From Planctomycetota bacterium (GTDB taxonomy: Bacteria; Planctomycetota; Planctomycetia; Planctomycetales; Planctomycetaceae), in the NCBI GenBank assembly GCA_023417655.1, contig JAEZFD010000044.1, positions 51,323 through 115,322 on the forward strand: 64,000 nucleotides of DNA, read 5' to 3'. The notes beneath the pieces were generated by a model that was given only the letters and a program-made list of their open reading frames with translations, made no database searches and was not told the DNA's origin. A program made the position numbers and the translations under genes. This document shows positions 27,399 through 37,357 of this stretch, piece after piece (the first letter of the stretch is position 1; the number at the start of each line of letters is the position of its first letter).

Positions 27399-29970
27399 TG
27401 AACAGACTCCGATAGTAAGGATCGACCCACATGCCGTCCTCACCAATCTCCATAATACCCATGTCTCGATAAATGTTCAGCCGATTTCGCTCGTAGTTGG
27501 TCCATGTCTGGATCAGCTGGTTCTGCGAATTCAACAACGTCGACAGGGCTGTTTGCAAGTTTGTCCCTGAGAGCCCGCTTCCGCGGCTGCTGCTGGAACC
27601 CGCAGCGACCGGGGCATTGCTCTGCTCGACAGCAGAGTCGTACTGTAAAGCGGCCAGACGCACGGCTCTACGGGACGTTTCCATATTCTGACGCAGCACG
27701 AACAGCTGACGCCAGGCGTTTCGCACTTCCTGCTTCACTTCATCTTCTGCCAGCATATAGGCCCGGCGGGCTCGCTGGTAGTTGATTTGAGTGGTTCGAT
27801 ACACGTTTCTTTCATCAATCTGATCGAGTGGGGCTGTAAAGGCGACACCCGCTCTCAGACGGCTCTGACTCCCTCTGAAATCCAGAGGTTTGTTCCCGAT
27901 CGGCGTGGCGATGTCTCCATCGACGACGACGCTCAGCCCCGCCAGAAGTGCGTTGGCGGCAATTTCCATTTTACGCCGTGCATCCATAACCTGTGCACGG
28001 GCGTTCATCAGATCGACTCGATTGTCCAGTGCGATGGCGACCGAATCCTGCATTGCCATCTCAAATGGTTGCAGCTCAATGAGTTCCACCCGGACGATCA
28101 CCTGAATGACCATCATGTTCTGCGTGACTTTGACCAGTCTTTCTCGCAGAATATTCAGGTCTTCAAAAACTCGGGCGAGTTCTTTGGGGCCTAAGTCCGT
28201 TCTCTGAAGCGTTTTCGCTGCCTCAAAGACCGACTTCCGAACTCCTTCGAGATCGGCTTCAGCTCGGGAAAGAGCAAATCGGGCTCTTTCCAGTTCCGCA
28301 TTCAGCGATTCGCTGGCCGCCTCTCCCAGTTCCAGTCGTCGCCGGGGAAGTCGCTCCTGTACGCGAGCGACGTCATTGAGGACAACTGCCATTCCTCGTC
28401 GTTCGACCTGATCAATCAACGCCAGGAATTCGGCATAAAGTTGACGGACGTTTTCGTTGGTCAGGTTCTCTTCATCCAGAGAGCCGTAACGGAGAACGAA
28501 GGCTTTCGTTTCCCGTTCCAGATCACTGACTTCCGGGGCGATGATCTCGAACTGCTCGAGCATACTGTCATCGAGGGTCATCTTGATGTCAGTGCGAATC
28601 CCCAGCAGGATCTTGAAACTGTCGAGATCGTTCTGGAGGTTCAGTTCCTGATTTCTCAGGTTCACGACGTTGGACGCCAGACTGGACTGCAGTTTCAGAA
28701 CGTCGAGAGTCGCAACTTCGCTCTGCAGGGCCGAGATCAGGTTCTGCACTGCAACTTGAAACACCGGATCGTCGCTAATGTTCTGCAGTAATTCGATTTC
28801 GCGATCAGTCACCTCCTGTCGGGAACTCCAGCGGAGCAGGTGAGTCTCGGGGTAGTAGACCAGTTTTCCTCTGAGTTCGGCGGGGAGGTTCTCTCTGACG
28901 AATGGTCCGCCGGGCCATGCGGCAAGGTCAACACTGTTGTACAGTTTCCCCAGTGAGGCCTGTGCCAGAAGACGTTCAACCTGTTCTTCGAACTGGGCGA
29001 TGTTCCCGCGGAGGTTGCGGATCACCTGCATCTGCTGCATCAGGGCGAGATATCCACGAGTTCCGCCCACCACATCGGTAAAAATCTCCTGACGCAATCG
29101 GGCCAGGATGCGTGCTTCGTAAAGAAGATTTCGTTCGGTCTGGGTTAATCCTTCGAGACCCACCTTTCGGCCGGCTCCGAAGAGAAGGGGCTGAACGAGT
29201 GAGAATGACAGATTCGAGACGGTCTGAGTCTGATTGCCGCCACTGAACAGCCACAGTGTGTTGTTCGCGAATTCGACGGCCCACTGCGTTCCAGCGGGAA
29301 GCAGCTGACTGACTCCGCCGGCGACACCGGCCGCGACATTGTCCCCAGGTCCGCGCGGAACTCCTGTCACGGTCGCGTCTGCGACGGGCTCGATGCCGTT
29401 GGCGCCGAGATAGCGAACACCGAACTGGAACCGCTGGAAGGTGACGGCCAGCGCGGCGAGATAGACGTTTTCGATGCCGTACTGATAGTCGCGATTATTC
29501 AGCTGGGCGAGTTCGACTGCCTGCGGAAGTGTGACATTGGGCAATTCCGGCAGGGGAGGGACGATTTCGCCCGTCAATGGATCAACGTTATCCGTGCTCC
29601 AACCGAAATTCGCGAGCCACTGCGGATTCTCGACAGTCATGCTGTCGCCGAACTTGTGCCAGCCTTTGTAGCCCTGCCATCCATCGACCCAGTTCATATA
29701 GACATGGGCAGCACCGTCGTCCGGAGGAAGCGGTTCGCAGTCAGGATTGTATGGCGAATAGAAGCGGCTGCGAGGATCCGCATTAACGTCCATTCGCGGC
29801 AACGCCCACCGGGGATCGTTCAGCTTCTCCGTAATCGACTGATAGGTGTCGCGATCGGCCTGTTCGCGCCAGAATGTCCGTGAACATCCTGGCATCATCA
29901 GTGAGGCAAAGGTGCCGAGCGAAAAACAGGACCAGAGATAGCGACGTCTGAGATTTCCAAAGAGAGACAT
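27160..29970 (-). CDS. TolC-like outer membrane efflux lipoprotein
   Basis: The 936-residue protein has a lipoprotein signal with MMPGC, then the coiled-coil and beta-strand pattern of the outer membrane efflux (OMF) family with two internal repeats. The second repeat includes ALDNRVDLMNARAQVMDARRKMEIAANALL. Inserts make it about twice the length of E. coli TolC. It forms the exit duct for the MacAB-like pump encoded downstream. Its ATG overlaps the MarR stop (TGATG), showing coupling. The recognisable domain ends near GEDGMWVDPYY; the remaining ~80 residues are Arg/Gly/Ser-rich and overlap the adaptor gene by 239 bp in another frame. Confidence 0.9.
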   Translation of the reverse strand: MSLFGNLRRRYLWSCFSLGTFASLMMPGCSRTFWREQADRDTYQSITEKLNDPRWALPRMDVNADPRSRFYSPYNPDCEPLPPDDGAAHVYMNWVDGWQGYKGWHKFGDSMTVENPQWLANFGWSTDNVDPLTGEIVPPLPELPNVTLPQAVELAQLNNRDYQYGIENVYLAALAVTFQRFQFGVRYLGANGIEPVADATVTGVPRGPGDNVAAGVAGGVSQLLPAGTQWAVEFANNTLWLFSGGNQTQTVSNLSFSLVQPLLFGAGRKVGLEGLTQTERNLLYEARILARLRQEIFTDVVGGTRGYLALMQQMQVIRNLRGNIAQFEEQVERLLAQASLGKLYNSVDLAAWPGGPFVRENLPAELRGKLVYYPETHLLRWSSRQEVTDREIELLQNISDDPVFQVAVQNLISALQSEVATLDVLKLQSSLASNVVNLRNQELNLQNDLDSFKILLGIRTDIKMTLDDSMLEQFEIIAPEVSDLERETKAFVLRYGSLDEENLTNENVRQLYAEFLALIDQVERRGMAVVLNDVARVQERLPRRRLELGEAASESLNAELERARFALSRAEADLEGVRKSVFEAAKTLQRTDLGPKELARVFEDLNILRERLVKVTQNMMVIQVIVRVELIELQPFEMAMQDSVAIALDNRVDLMNARAQVMDARRKMEIAANALLAGLSVVVDGDIATPIGNKPLDFRGSQSRLRAGVAFTAPLDQIDERNVYRTTQINYQRARRAYMLAEDEVKQEVRNAWRQLFVLRQNMETSRRAVRLAALQYDSAVEQSNAPVAAGSSSSRGSGLSGTNLQTALSTLLNSQNQLIQTWTNYERNRLNIYRDMGIMEIGEDGMWVDPYYRSLFNAKNSIENFPNRPDQYLDPAGDRTDGSGRSRLGEGTAEAGVVVIPGSERIRKAGAKESDHRNGTTRTVSHQSERSGISR

Positions 29971-30449
29971 CAGGCGATGCTCCTTTCTTCGGCGAGGCGA
30001 GCAGTCAGGCGTCCGAGGACAGTGCGAATGGCGTCAATCTCCTGGTGAATAGATGGGGTGAGCTGGTCTTCAGGAGACCCGCTGACCAACTGTTCCACCT
30101 CACGATGAATCTGCTGAATCCGATCGCATTGACGCTCACCCTGTTCGGTCAGAGTCAGGACGGTTTTGCGGCGGTCGATCGGAGATCGCTCTCGCATGAT
30201 CAGGCCCTCCGCTCTCATCCGTTCTACAACGCAGCACAGATTCGACTCGGAGATGGACAGCAGTTCTGCCAGCTCTGACTGGGTGGAGTTGCGGCGCCCG
30301 CCCCCCAGCGCTTCCAGAATGTTGACTCGCACTTCGCTTAATCCTGATTCCGCGTAGCGATCCGTGAGATGCTTGCGGAGTTTGCGGGAAAGCTGGTTCC
30401 AGGAGCCGAGCCAGCTTTGACCGGAGGGGAGATCGGGCGGGATGTACAT
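29970..30449 (-). CDS. MarR-family transcriptional regulator
   Basis: The 159-residue protein is a winged-helix regulator of the MarR type: helices around QLSRKLRKHLTD, then SELAELLSISESNLCCVVERMRAEGLIMRE (recognition region) and the wing RSPIDRRKTVLTLTEQG. These regulators usually repress efflux genes until a phenolic or drug ligand binds. It is the first gene of the efflux operon and overlaps the tolC-like start by one base. I chose the ATG at 30449 from family length. The frame is open to 30596, where AAGG lies before an ATG, so a 49-residue longer form remains possible. Confidence 0.85.
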   Translation of the reverse strand: MYIPPDLPSGQSWLGSWNQLSRKLRKHLTDRYAESGLSEVRVNILEALGGGRRNSTQSELAELLSISESNLCCVVERMRAEGLIMRERSPIDRRKTVLTLTEQGERQCDRIQQIHREVEQLVSGSPEDQLTPSIHQEIDAIRTVLGRLTARLAEERSIA

Positions 30450-31080
30450 CACAAGACAGTCCGAGGAAGAGTTGTTTCTCTCCTCAAATGATTCGGAATT
30501 GAACCATTCAGACCTGCATTGAATCTGTGGACTTTGTGGATTATGTCGATATTTGAGGCTGGGTGGGGCCTGACTGGCTGCAGCGATTTGCACCATTGAC
30601 CTTCAGGTTGCCTGGAGGGTCGATTTCGCTTTTTCAGTCAAAAATCGAAGAAGACACTCAAGTTCCATGGTCCGTTGAAATTGCGGAGCAGAACAGTCGG
30701 CGACCAGAGAGCTCACGGAGTGATTCCGGTGCATCTTTCTGAGCAAGTTTCCGTACTCAGCCCTAATTTCCCTCAAACTCTTCTGATTTTGTCGGGAGCG
30801 CCCTTGCGACCGGATTTTCTGGCATGAAGCGAAAGGTTTTCGCTATCCACGCCTCTTTTCTGAAACTTTTACTGGCCTCAGACCGCCTGCCTTCTGTTTT
30901 CGGCGCATTGTTACTGCGATGGAGTCTCGAACAGATTTGCCGCCGGTGCGATGAGATCGCTCACAGGTAAGGGGTACGGATGTATCCCTGATTTGAGGCA
31001 GAAATTCCCAATGAGTGAGAATTTCTCCGGTGGCTGCAGGGTCCCCTCCCCGAAGCTTTGAGAAAAACAGGAGAAGATCT
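30450..31080. other. Intergenic region upstream of the efflux operon
   Basis: About 630 bp between divergent genes. The part next to marR is more AT-rich and may hold its promoter and operator. I found no clear palindrome or second gene; short frames here have no support. Confidence 0.4.
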
Positions 31081-31425
31081 ATGAAGGATGAATTTGTCAC
31101 CACGACAGAGCGCGGCTCAAGGCAGCGCATCAGCCCCCGGCGTGTCGGCACTGATCGTCGTCAGCAACTCAAGAACGAATTTGAAGCTCCGGAGCGTCGC
31201 GTCAGCGAACGGCGAAAAGTGGAACGCCGCCGCCAGATTGACCCGACCACTTGCGAACGCGACTACAAGCCGGACGAAGTCGAGTTTATGCGTGCCATGG
31301 ATGACTACAAACGACGGAGCGGTCGGCAGTTCCCCACCTGGAGCGAAGTCCTCGAGGTGATCCGCGATCTTGGATACCGCAAGGTCGCCGCCCCTTCGAC
31401 AACTTTCGAGAACCTTTCTCGCTGA
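31081..31425 (+). CDS. Hypothetical Arg-rich protein
   Basis: The 114-residue protein starts at an ATG with AGGAG about 8 bases upstream. Residues 1-55 are very Arg- and Glu-rich with PERRVSERRKVERRR, and the second half folds more normally (EVEFMRAMDDYKRRSGRQFPTWSEVLEVIRDLGYRKV). This last stretch is a small helical module also seen in other planctomycete hypothetical proteins. The basic half suggests nucleic-acid contact, but that is speculation. No neighbours point to a role. Confidence 0.7.
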   Translation: MKDEFVTTTERGSRQRISPRRVGTDRRQQLKNEFEAPERRVSERRKVERRRQIDPTTCERDYKPDEVEFMRAMDDYKRRSGRQFPTWSEVLEVIRDLGYRKVAAPSTTFENLSR

Positions 31426-31620
31426 ACATTGATCTCGATTCGATCGAGAGCAGGCAGGATCTCTTCCCGGGCGATCCCGCTGAGAGAGATGGAGATTCTC
31501 TCGTCTGCTCTCCACTGATTTCGAAATGTCTGTTGCCACTGATGCAGCCTGCGATTCTTCGCGGGCTGCGTTCATTTCAACCGCTTGCATTCGTTGTTAC
31601 GCTGCGCTGGCCTTTGAGGA

Positions 31621-33060
31621 ATGAACCCGGCGTTTCAGCGGATGGTCATGGACAACGCGATCAAGGATTCTGTGCGTTACCCGGTTGTGGTGATTGGGGG
31701 CGGTCTCGCCGGAATCGCTGCTGCGACCGCTCTGGCCTCCGGGCACATTCCTGTCACTCTGCTGGAGTCGCGTCCGCAACTCGGAGGGAGAGCGACGTCT
31801 TATGTCGATCGGGAGTCGGGGGAAACCATCGACAATTGCCAGCATGTCAGCATGGGCTGCTGCACAAACCTCAGGCATCTCTGCGAGTCTCTGGGCCTGA
31901 ATGACGCCTTTCAGACGGAGTCACGTCTCGATTTTATTGGCCCAGACGGCACCTGCACCCCATTCACTGCAGATTCACTTCCCGCTCCGTTTCATCTGAC
32001 CCGATCTTTTTTGCGACTCCCTTATCTCTCCTGGAAAGAGAAGTGGCGGTTTGCATTGGGGGTGCGAGCGCTCGCTGCTGCAAGACCTGAGCAACTTCAA
32101 GGGAAGAGCTTTGCGGAATGGCTGCGGGAGCATCATCAGACTGACGCATTGATGCAGAATGTCTGGGAGGTCGTCCTTGTCAGTGCTCTCAGTGAGTCAC
32201 TCGATCGGATCGATGCGCTCTATGCTCGCAAAGTCTTCGTCGATGGCTTTCTCGCAAACTCCCAAGGTTGGAAGGTCGAGATTCCCCGCTTCAATCTCGA
32301 TGAGTTGTACTCAATCCGCGTCAGTTCCTCCTTACGCAACCACGGAGTCACGGTTCACACCCAGAGTCGGGTTTCGCGAGTCGTCCCAACGGACCACGGG
32401 GCGGAAGTGACACTGGCAGACGGCTCTATTCTGCTCGCTTGCGATGTTGTTCTTGCGGTCCCGCAGCATCAGGTCGCCAGTCTGGTCGAAGGTGTCGATT
32501 CCCTGAAAGGGCTTGTCACTCAAAGTCAGCAGTTGGAATCAGCACCAATCACCAGTGTTCATCTCTGGTATGACCGCCCGTTGACGGATCTTCAGCACGC
32601 AGTCCTTGTCGGGAGGTGTGGACAATGGTTATTTAATCGAGGAATTCGTCTGCTATCTGGCAGAGAAACTTATTACTATCAAGTCGTCATCAGCGCTAGC
32701 AGGCAGTTACGCCAGCTTTCACAAGACGAAGTGATTCAGATTCTCGATGGTGAGTTGCAGGAAATCTGGCCGGGGGCAGGGGCGCGGCTGATTCACTCGC
32801 GGATGATCACGGAAAAAAGGGCCGTCTTCTCCGCATTGCCGGGAGTCGATCAATTCCGTCCTGTGCAGCAGACAAATGCTCCGAACATTCAGGTCGCAGG
32901 CGATTGGTCTCAAACGGCCTGGCCTGCCACGATGGAAGGGGCCGTGATCAGCGGGTATCTTGCGGCGGAAAATATCTTTCGCCGACATGGACAAATTCAG
33001 AAATTTGTTCAACCGGGACTGCCGGTTTCTGCGTTATCACGTTTGCTTCTGAAACTTTGA
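31621..33060 (+). CDS. hpnE: Hydroxysqualene dehydroxylase HpnE-like, FAD amine oxidase family
   Basis: The 479-residue protein has an N-terminal FAD-binding fold (VVVIGGGLAGIAAATALAS, then LLESRPQLGGRA) and the substrate-side motif IDNCQHVSMGCCTNL, close to the DNGQHV..GCY motif of HpnE. The C-terminal flavin motif is IQVAGDWSQTAWPATMEGAVISG. HpnE reduces hydroxysqualene to squalene in the HpnCDE route to hopanoids and sterols. No hpnC or hpnD lies nearby, so the pathway genes are split here. Three start codons lie within 30 bases (31621, 31642, 31648); the first is very close to a GAGGA. A carotenoid desaturase-like role is the main alternative. Confidence 0.8.
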   Translation: MNPAFQRMVMDNAIKDSVRYPVVVIGGGLAGIAAATALASGHIPVTLLESRPQLGGRATSYVDRESGETIDNCQHVSMGCCTNLRHLCESLGLNDAFQTESRLDFIGPDGTCTPFTADSLPAPFHLTRSFLRLPYLSWKEKWRFALGVRALAAARPEQLQGKSFAEWLREHHQTDALMQNVWEVVLVSALSESLDRIDALYARKVFVDGFLANSQGWKVEIPRFNLDELYSIRVSSSLRNHGVTVHTQSRVSRVVPTDHGAEVTLADGSILLACDVVLAVPQHQVASLVEGVDSLKGLVTQSQQLESAPITSVHLWYDRPLTDLQHAVLVGRCGQWLFNRGIRLLSGRETYYYQVVISASRQLRQLSQDEVIQILDGELQEIWPGAGARLIHSRMITEKRAVFSALPGVDQFRPVQQTNAPNIQVAGDWSQTAWPATMEGAVISGYLAAENIFRRHGQIQKFVQPGLPVSALSRLLLKL

Positions 33061-33112
33061 TGTTTCGTGTTGAATGACCATCCTTGACCGCATGAAATAG
33101 AGACGCTCGGCT

Positions 33113-33970
33113 ATGAGTCATCAAGACGCAAATCGGCATGCTTGGGATCAACTTGCTCGTGCGAACAGCCAGTTTGCTGCGGTCGCGACCGATCAGGAGT
33201 GTGCACAACCGCTCCTGACGCTCGATAGTCGCGGGTGGCTCCCGGGTTCGGTCGCGGGGCTCGACGTCTTATGTCTTGCGGCCGGCGGAGGTTGGCAGTC
33301 GATTCTTTATGCGAGTGCAGGGGCACGCGTCACTGTTCTCGATCTGAGTCCTGAGATGCTCAAGCGGGATCGCGAAGAAGCCGCCAAGCGAGGACTGCAG
33401 ATCCGTGTGATTCAGGGCTCTATGGATGATCTGCTTGAATTGCCGGAGGCAGGCTTTGATATTGTGCACCAGCCGGTCAGCTCATGCTATGTCCCTCGAA
33501 TTCGAGATGTTTATCTACAGATCGCACGTGTACTGAAAGATCGCGGACTCTATATCAGTCAGCATAAGCAGCCAACGAGTCTGCAACTGGTTGATCGCGA
33601 TGAGCGGAATCGTTATTTGCTTGGAATCTCTTATTATCACGCCGACCCGTTACCTTTGGTAAAAGATCGCGCCTATCGAGAACCGGGCGCCGTCGAATAT
33701 CTCCATCGTTGGGAACAGCTCGTCGGCGACCTGTGTCGTTGCGGCTTTGTCATTGAAGATCTTGTTGAGCCCCGCCGTGGAGATCCCACAGCCAAGCCTG
33801 GGCACTTCCGCCATCGCGGTATGTTCGTTGCGCCTTACGTCCGGATTAAAGCCCGACGAATGCGTCAGCCGGCTGATCAGGGACGTTCTCCGGTCTGGGT
33901 TCCGGATCGCCCAGAGATCTCTGGGGAAAATGGTTCTGCCCCTCCCCCCCCGCCTTCGTCCCCGCAATAA
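33113..33970 (+). CDS. SAM-dependent class I methyltransferase
   Basis: The 285-residue protein carries the Rossmann methyltransferase motifs: LDVLCLAAGGGWQSI (motif I), VTVLDLSPEMLKRD (motif II) and FDIVHQPVSSCYVP (motif IV). This type starts with HAWDQLA and often has LCLAAGGG in place of the usual LDLGCG. The last ~45 residues are Pro-rich and probably disordered (a six-proline run near the end). The substrate is unknown. It lies 52 bp past hpnE on the same strand, so co-transcription is possible, and a lipid or quinone substrate would fit, but this is inference. Confidence 0.85.
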   Translation: MSHQDANRHAWDQLARANSQFAAVATDQECAQPLLTLDSRGWLPGSVAGLDVLCLAAGGGWQSILYASAGARVTVLDLSPEMLKRDREEAAKRGLQIRVIQGSMDDLLELPEAGFDIVHQPVSSCYVPRIRDVYLQIARVLKDRGLYISQHKQPTSLQLVDRDERNRYLLGISYYHADPLPLVKDRAYREPGAVEYLHRWEQLVGDLCRCGFVIEDLVEPRRGDPTAKPGHFRHRGMFVAPYVRIKARRMRQPADQGRSPVWVPDRPEISGENGSAPPPPPSSPQ

Positions 33971-34527
33971 TTCCTTTGGGGAGTACCAGTTTGCGGTTTC
34001 CTTCTGTGAGCAGGTGACTCTTCTGATGCGGAGCAGAAAGCGACGATCAGGGCGAGCGGCTGCGCTGAGTTCAAGTGGAGACTCCGCTACAGCGTCCGGC
34101 AGGGCAGTTCGCTCTCCCCCGTGCCCGGCTGCGCGCGTCTCGACTGTTGAAAGACTCGATTCTGCGTGGGGAAGACGGGCAAATTAAAAAGCAAAATGGT
34201 CTACGTCGGCTGGAGCGACCCATCCACATTCAATCGGGTGGACGCGCAGTGGGGCGAACTTTGGCTCGCACAGGACGCGAAGGCTGATTAATCCGGTTTG
34301 CGTGGATAATCAGCATTCGTCGCATGACCGCTTCGAGTCGCAGTGTCTGCCGGTCGGCCTACGGTGATCTGACACCGAATTGCGTTTTGTATATGAACTT
34401 ACCCCTTTTTCGGAGGAACAATCCCTCTATGAGCTGTTGATTGCAATAGTATCGAAGGGGGGAGAAGGCGTGGCTCTCCCGGTTGTTGTCTGATTTTGTT
34501 TGTTCGCCAACGGGAAGTTCAAGCTCC
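33971..34527. other. Intergenic region holding a dispersed repeat copy
   Basis: The ~555-bp region contains repeat copy B (34101-34202) and, to its right, the presumed promoter of ugd. Apparent short frames through the repeat are unlikely to be genes because the same repeat elsewhere has different flanks. Confidence 0.5.
34101..34202 (+). repeat. Dispersed ~100-bp repeat, copy B
   Basis: The partner of the repeat at 9606-9708 (opposite orientation). Conserved blocks are GCAGTTCGCTCT and GACGGGCAAATTAAAAAGC followed by AAAATGGTCT. Purine and pyrimidine transitions dominate the differences between copies. Confidence 0.7.
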
Positions 34528-35835
34528 ATGAATGTCGTTGTGATTGGCACGGGGTATGTCGGGCTGGTGTCGGGAACTTGTCTCGCAGATAGTGGGAACA
34601 ACGTGACTTGTGTCGATATCGATGCAGGCAAGATCCAGCGGCTGCAGGAGGGGGATATCCCCATCTTCGAACCCGGTCTGGACGAGCTGATTCAACGGAA
34701 TGTCGAAGCCGGCCGACTAAAATTCACGACGCAGGCGGCCGACTGTGTTCCTTCGGCGCATTGCATTTTCATTGCTGTCGGCACTCCCCAGGATGAAGAT
34801 GGCTCGGCTGATGTGAAATACGTCATGGCCGCCGCCGAGTCGATTGCTCCATATTTGAAGGAAGATGCCGTCGTCGTCATCAAGAGTACTGTTCCCGTCG
34901 GAACCAACCGGGCAGTGAAGGCTCGGCTTGATGAATTGACCGGGCGGGATGTGAATGTGGCGTCGAATCCCGAGTTCCTCAAAGAAGGCTGTGCGATCGA
35001 CGACTTCATGAAGCCGGATCGCGTGGTGATCGGCACGACCAATGCCGAGGCCGCAGAGGTTCTCCAGCAGTTGTATGCGCCGTTTCTGCGAACCGAAAAG
35101 CCCCTCCTGAAGATGGGGCTCGAAAGTGCAGAGATGACCAAGTATGTCGCCAACTGCATGCTCGCAACCAAAATCAGCTTCATCAACGAAATGGCCAATC
35201 TGTGCGAACTGGTCGGAGCGGATATTAACGATGTCCGGCGCGGTATCGGGCACGATCAGCGAATCGGCTTCGCCTTCCTGTTTCCCGGCGTGGGCTATGG
35301 CGGTTCCTGCTTTCCGAAGGACGTGCGAGCCCTCCGCGCAACGGCCAGGAATCTGGGCTTCGAGACCTCACTGCTGCATGCCGTCGATGAGGTCAACCTC
35401 GCGCAAAAGCAGGTTCTGTTCAACAAGCTCTCAAAACACTTCAATCATGAACTTGCCGGTCGGAAAATCGCCGTCTGGGGACTCGCGTTCAAGCCGAAGA
35501 CGGACGACATCCGGGATGCCCCGTCGCTCGAGTTGCTGAGGAAACTGGTCGCCGCTGGAGCAGAGGTTCATGTGCATGACCCGGTCGCGACGGAAAATGT
35601 GAAGCGAGTGATGGGAGATGCCGTCACCTATCACGATCATCAATACGACACGCTCTCCGGGGCCGATGCGCTAGCCATTGTCACGGAATGGAACGAGTAC
35701 CGGAATCCCGACTTCGACTATCTCAAGCATAAAATGAAGGCGGCAGTGATCTTTGACGGCCGAAACCTCTATGATGCGGCTCGGATGCGAAAGCTCGGAA
35801 TCCAGTATTCCGGAATCGGAGTCGCTGCAAAGTGA
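34528..35835 (+). CDS. ugd: UDP-glucose 6-dehydrogenase
   Basis: The 435-residue protein begins MNVVVIGTGYVGLVSGTCLAD, the NAD-binding start of the UDP-glucose/GDP-mannose dehydrogenase family. It continues with FIAVGTPQDEDGSAD, ASNPEFLKEGCAI and the catalytic Cys in GVGYGGSCFPKD. The C-terminal domain has WGLAFKPKTDDIRDAPS. It oxidises UDP-glucose to UDP-glucuronate for exopolysaccharide or LPS sugars. Frames upstream of 34528 are open, but this ATG matches the family start. A long imperfect hairpin follows the gene. Confidence 0.95.
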   Translation: MNVVVIGTGYVGLVSGTCLADSGNNVTCVDIDAGKIQRLQEGDIPIFEPGLDELIQRNVEAGRLKFTTQAADCVPSAHCIFIAVGTPQDEDGSADVKYVMAAAESIAPYLKEDAVVVIKSTVPVGTNRAVKARLDELTGRDVNVASNPEFLKEGCAIDDFMKPDRVVIGTTNAEAAEVLQQLYAPFLRTEKPLLKMGLESAEMTKYVANCMLATKISFINEMANLCELVGADINDVRRGIGHDQRIGFAFLFPGVGYGGSCFPKDVRALRATARNLGFETSLLHAVDEVNLAQKQVLFNKLSKHFNHELAGRKIAVWGLAFKPKTDDIRDAPSLELLRKLVAAGAEVHVHDPVATENVKRVMGDAVTYHDHQYDTLSGADALAIVTEWNEYRNPDFDYLKHKMKAAVIFDGRNLYDAARMRKLGIQYSGIGVAAK

Positions 35836-35874
35836 TGCTGGCAGAGAGTCGTCCTCAAATCATCTGATTGGAAC

Positions 35875-35917
35875 CTGCTGCACCACCCCACCATGATGGT
35901 GCGTGGTGGAGCAGCAG
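35875..35917 (+). terminator. Imperfect long hairpin after ugd
   Basis: A 13-bp stem with one mismatch is formed by 35875-35887 and 35905-35917, with a nested ACCAT/ATGGT hairpin in the loop. No T-tract follows, so termination is probable but not certain. Confidence 0.5.
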
Positions 35918-36096
35918 TGACCTCAGGGGAGGAGACTGACTCAGTTCTGCAGTCCGAAATCTTCGATTCCTGAATTCACTCCGGCTCTCGTAGCTCAACT
36001 GTGACGGTGAGACACCGAGCGCTCAGGTTCGCGAAAGTCTCCCGGAATTTCAGAACCAGACACTGGTCCGCTGGTATTCGGGGTTTGTTGGATTCG

Positions 36097-37182
36097 ATGA
36101 CAATGCAAGATCGCGGTCAGCCAACGGCAGGCAAAGTCGATGCGTCCCGAAGTCAACAGGCCGAAGCGGAGGCTCAGGCAATTCAGAGCCTGTCCGTCGC
36201 CTATCGCAAGATGCGCGAGGAGATTGGCAAAGTCATTATTGGGCAGGATGAGGTTGTTGATCAGCTCCTCATTGCCTTGTTCAGTCGAGGACACTGCCTG
36301 CTGGTGGGCGTTCCCGGGCTCGCGAAGACGCTGCTCGTTAGTACGGTCGCTCGCATTCTGCAGCTCTCTTTCCGGCGGATTCAGTTCACGCCAGACCTGA
36401 TGCCATCAGATATCACCGGCACTGATATTCTCCAGGATGACGCAGAGACCGGGCGGAAGGTCTTCCAGTTCATGCCGGGACCGATCTTCACTCACATTCT
36501 CCTAGCGGATGAAATCAACCGCACCCCGCCCAAGACACAGGCGGCTTTGCTGGAGGCGATGCAGGAGCGTCACGTGACGGTGGGAGCCCAGACCTACGGG
36601 CTACCAAATCCCTTCTTTGTTCTGGCCACTCAGAATCCGATTGAACAGGAAGGGACCTACCCGTTGCCGGAAGCGCAGCTGGACCGCTTCATGTTCAATA
36701 CGGTTGTCCGCTACCCGACTGCGGACGAGGAATTACAGATTCTCAAGCGGACGACGGGCAATCAGAAGCCGAAGCTCGAACCCGCCCTGACCGGGGAGCA
36801 GATCATTGCTCTGCAGGAGGTGGTTCGCCGCGTTCCTGTCGCGGATCATGTTTTCGAATACGCGCGCGACATTGTTCGGGCCACCCGACCGGGAGAGGCC
36901 GATGCTTCGCCGATGGTCAAGAAGTATCTCTCCTGGGGGGCAGGTCCCCGGGCGGGGCAGTATCTCATTGTTGGAGCAAAGGCCCGGGCGATCCTGGAAG
37001 GGCGATTTCATGTCTCGACAGAAGACATTCGAGCAATCGTCCGCCCCGTACTGCGTCACCGCATCCTGACCACCTTCCAGGCCGACAGCGATGGGGTCTC
37101 GGTGGATGATGTGATCAGCCAGCTGGTCGAGTCCATTCCGTCCCCATTGGATCCAGCTCGAAAGAAATCCGTCAGAAAATGA
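36097..37182 (+). CDS. MoxR-family AAA+ ATPase
   Basis: The 361-residue AAA+ protein shows Walker A GVPGLAKT, Walker B HILLADEINRTPPKTQ, the pore-side LLEAMQERHVTVG, sensor 1 FFVLATQNPIEQEGTYPLPEAQLDRF and the C-terminal lid PVLRHRI. MoxR ATPases act as chaperones that mature or insert metal-containing or vWA-domain proteins. The usual DUF58/vWA partners would be expected just downstream on the plus strand. Here the gene is followed at once by a terminator and the element left end, so no partner is visible. The ATG at 36097 is chosen by length; the frame is open to 36001. Confidence 0.92.
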   Translation: MTMQDRGQPTAGKVDASRSQQAEAEAQAIQSLSVAYRKMREEIGKVIIGQDEVVDQLLIALFSRGHCLLVGVPGLAKTLLVSTVARILQLSFRRIQFTPDLMPSDITGTDILQDDAETGRKVFQFMPGPIFTHILLADEINRTPPKTQAALLEAMQERHVTVGAQTYGLPNPFFVLATQNPIEQEGTYPLPEAQLDRFMFNTVVRYPTADEELQILKRTTGNQKPKLEPALTGEQIIALQEVVRRVPVADHVFEYARDIVRATRPGEADASPMVKKYLSWGAGPRAGQYLIVGAKARAILEGRFHVSTEDIRAIVRPVLRHRILTTFQADSDGVSVDDVISQLVESIPSPLDPARKKSVRK

Positions 37183-37357
37183 TGGACGGCCTCGTCAGGC
37201 TGGCGACGGCAAGTCACGCTTAAGAAAAGACGGGCAGTCGACGAGGCACTCCGCCAGAGTTCGAACTGAGGGGCGGTCGATGAGGCGGGAGAAATCTGCC
37301 GCGGCTGTCGTGCGGGATCAGCATGCCGACATACCGAGAAGGCACGCCTCAAAAAGA

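Noticed and set aside
34075..34287. Short ORF containing GQIKKQNGLR
   Set aside because: The same peptide appears at the other repeat copy with different flanking residues, indicating a nucleotide repeat rather than a gene.
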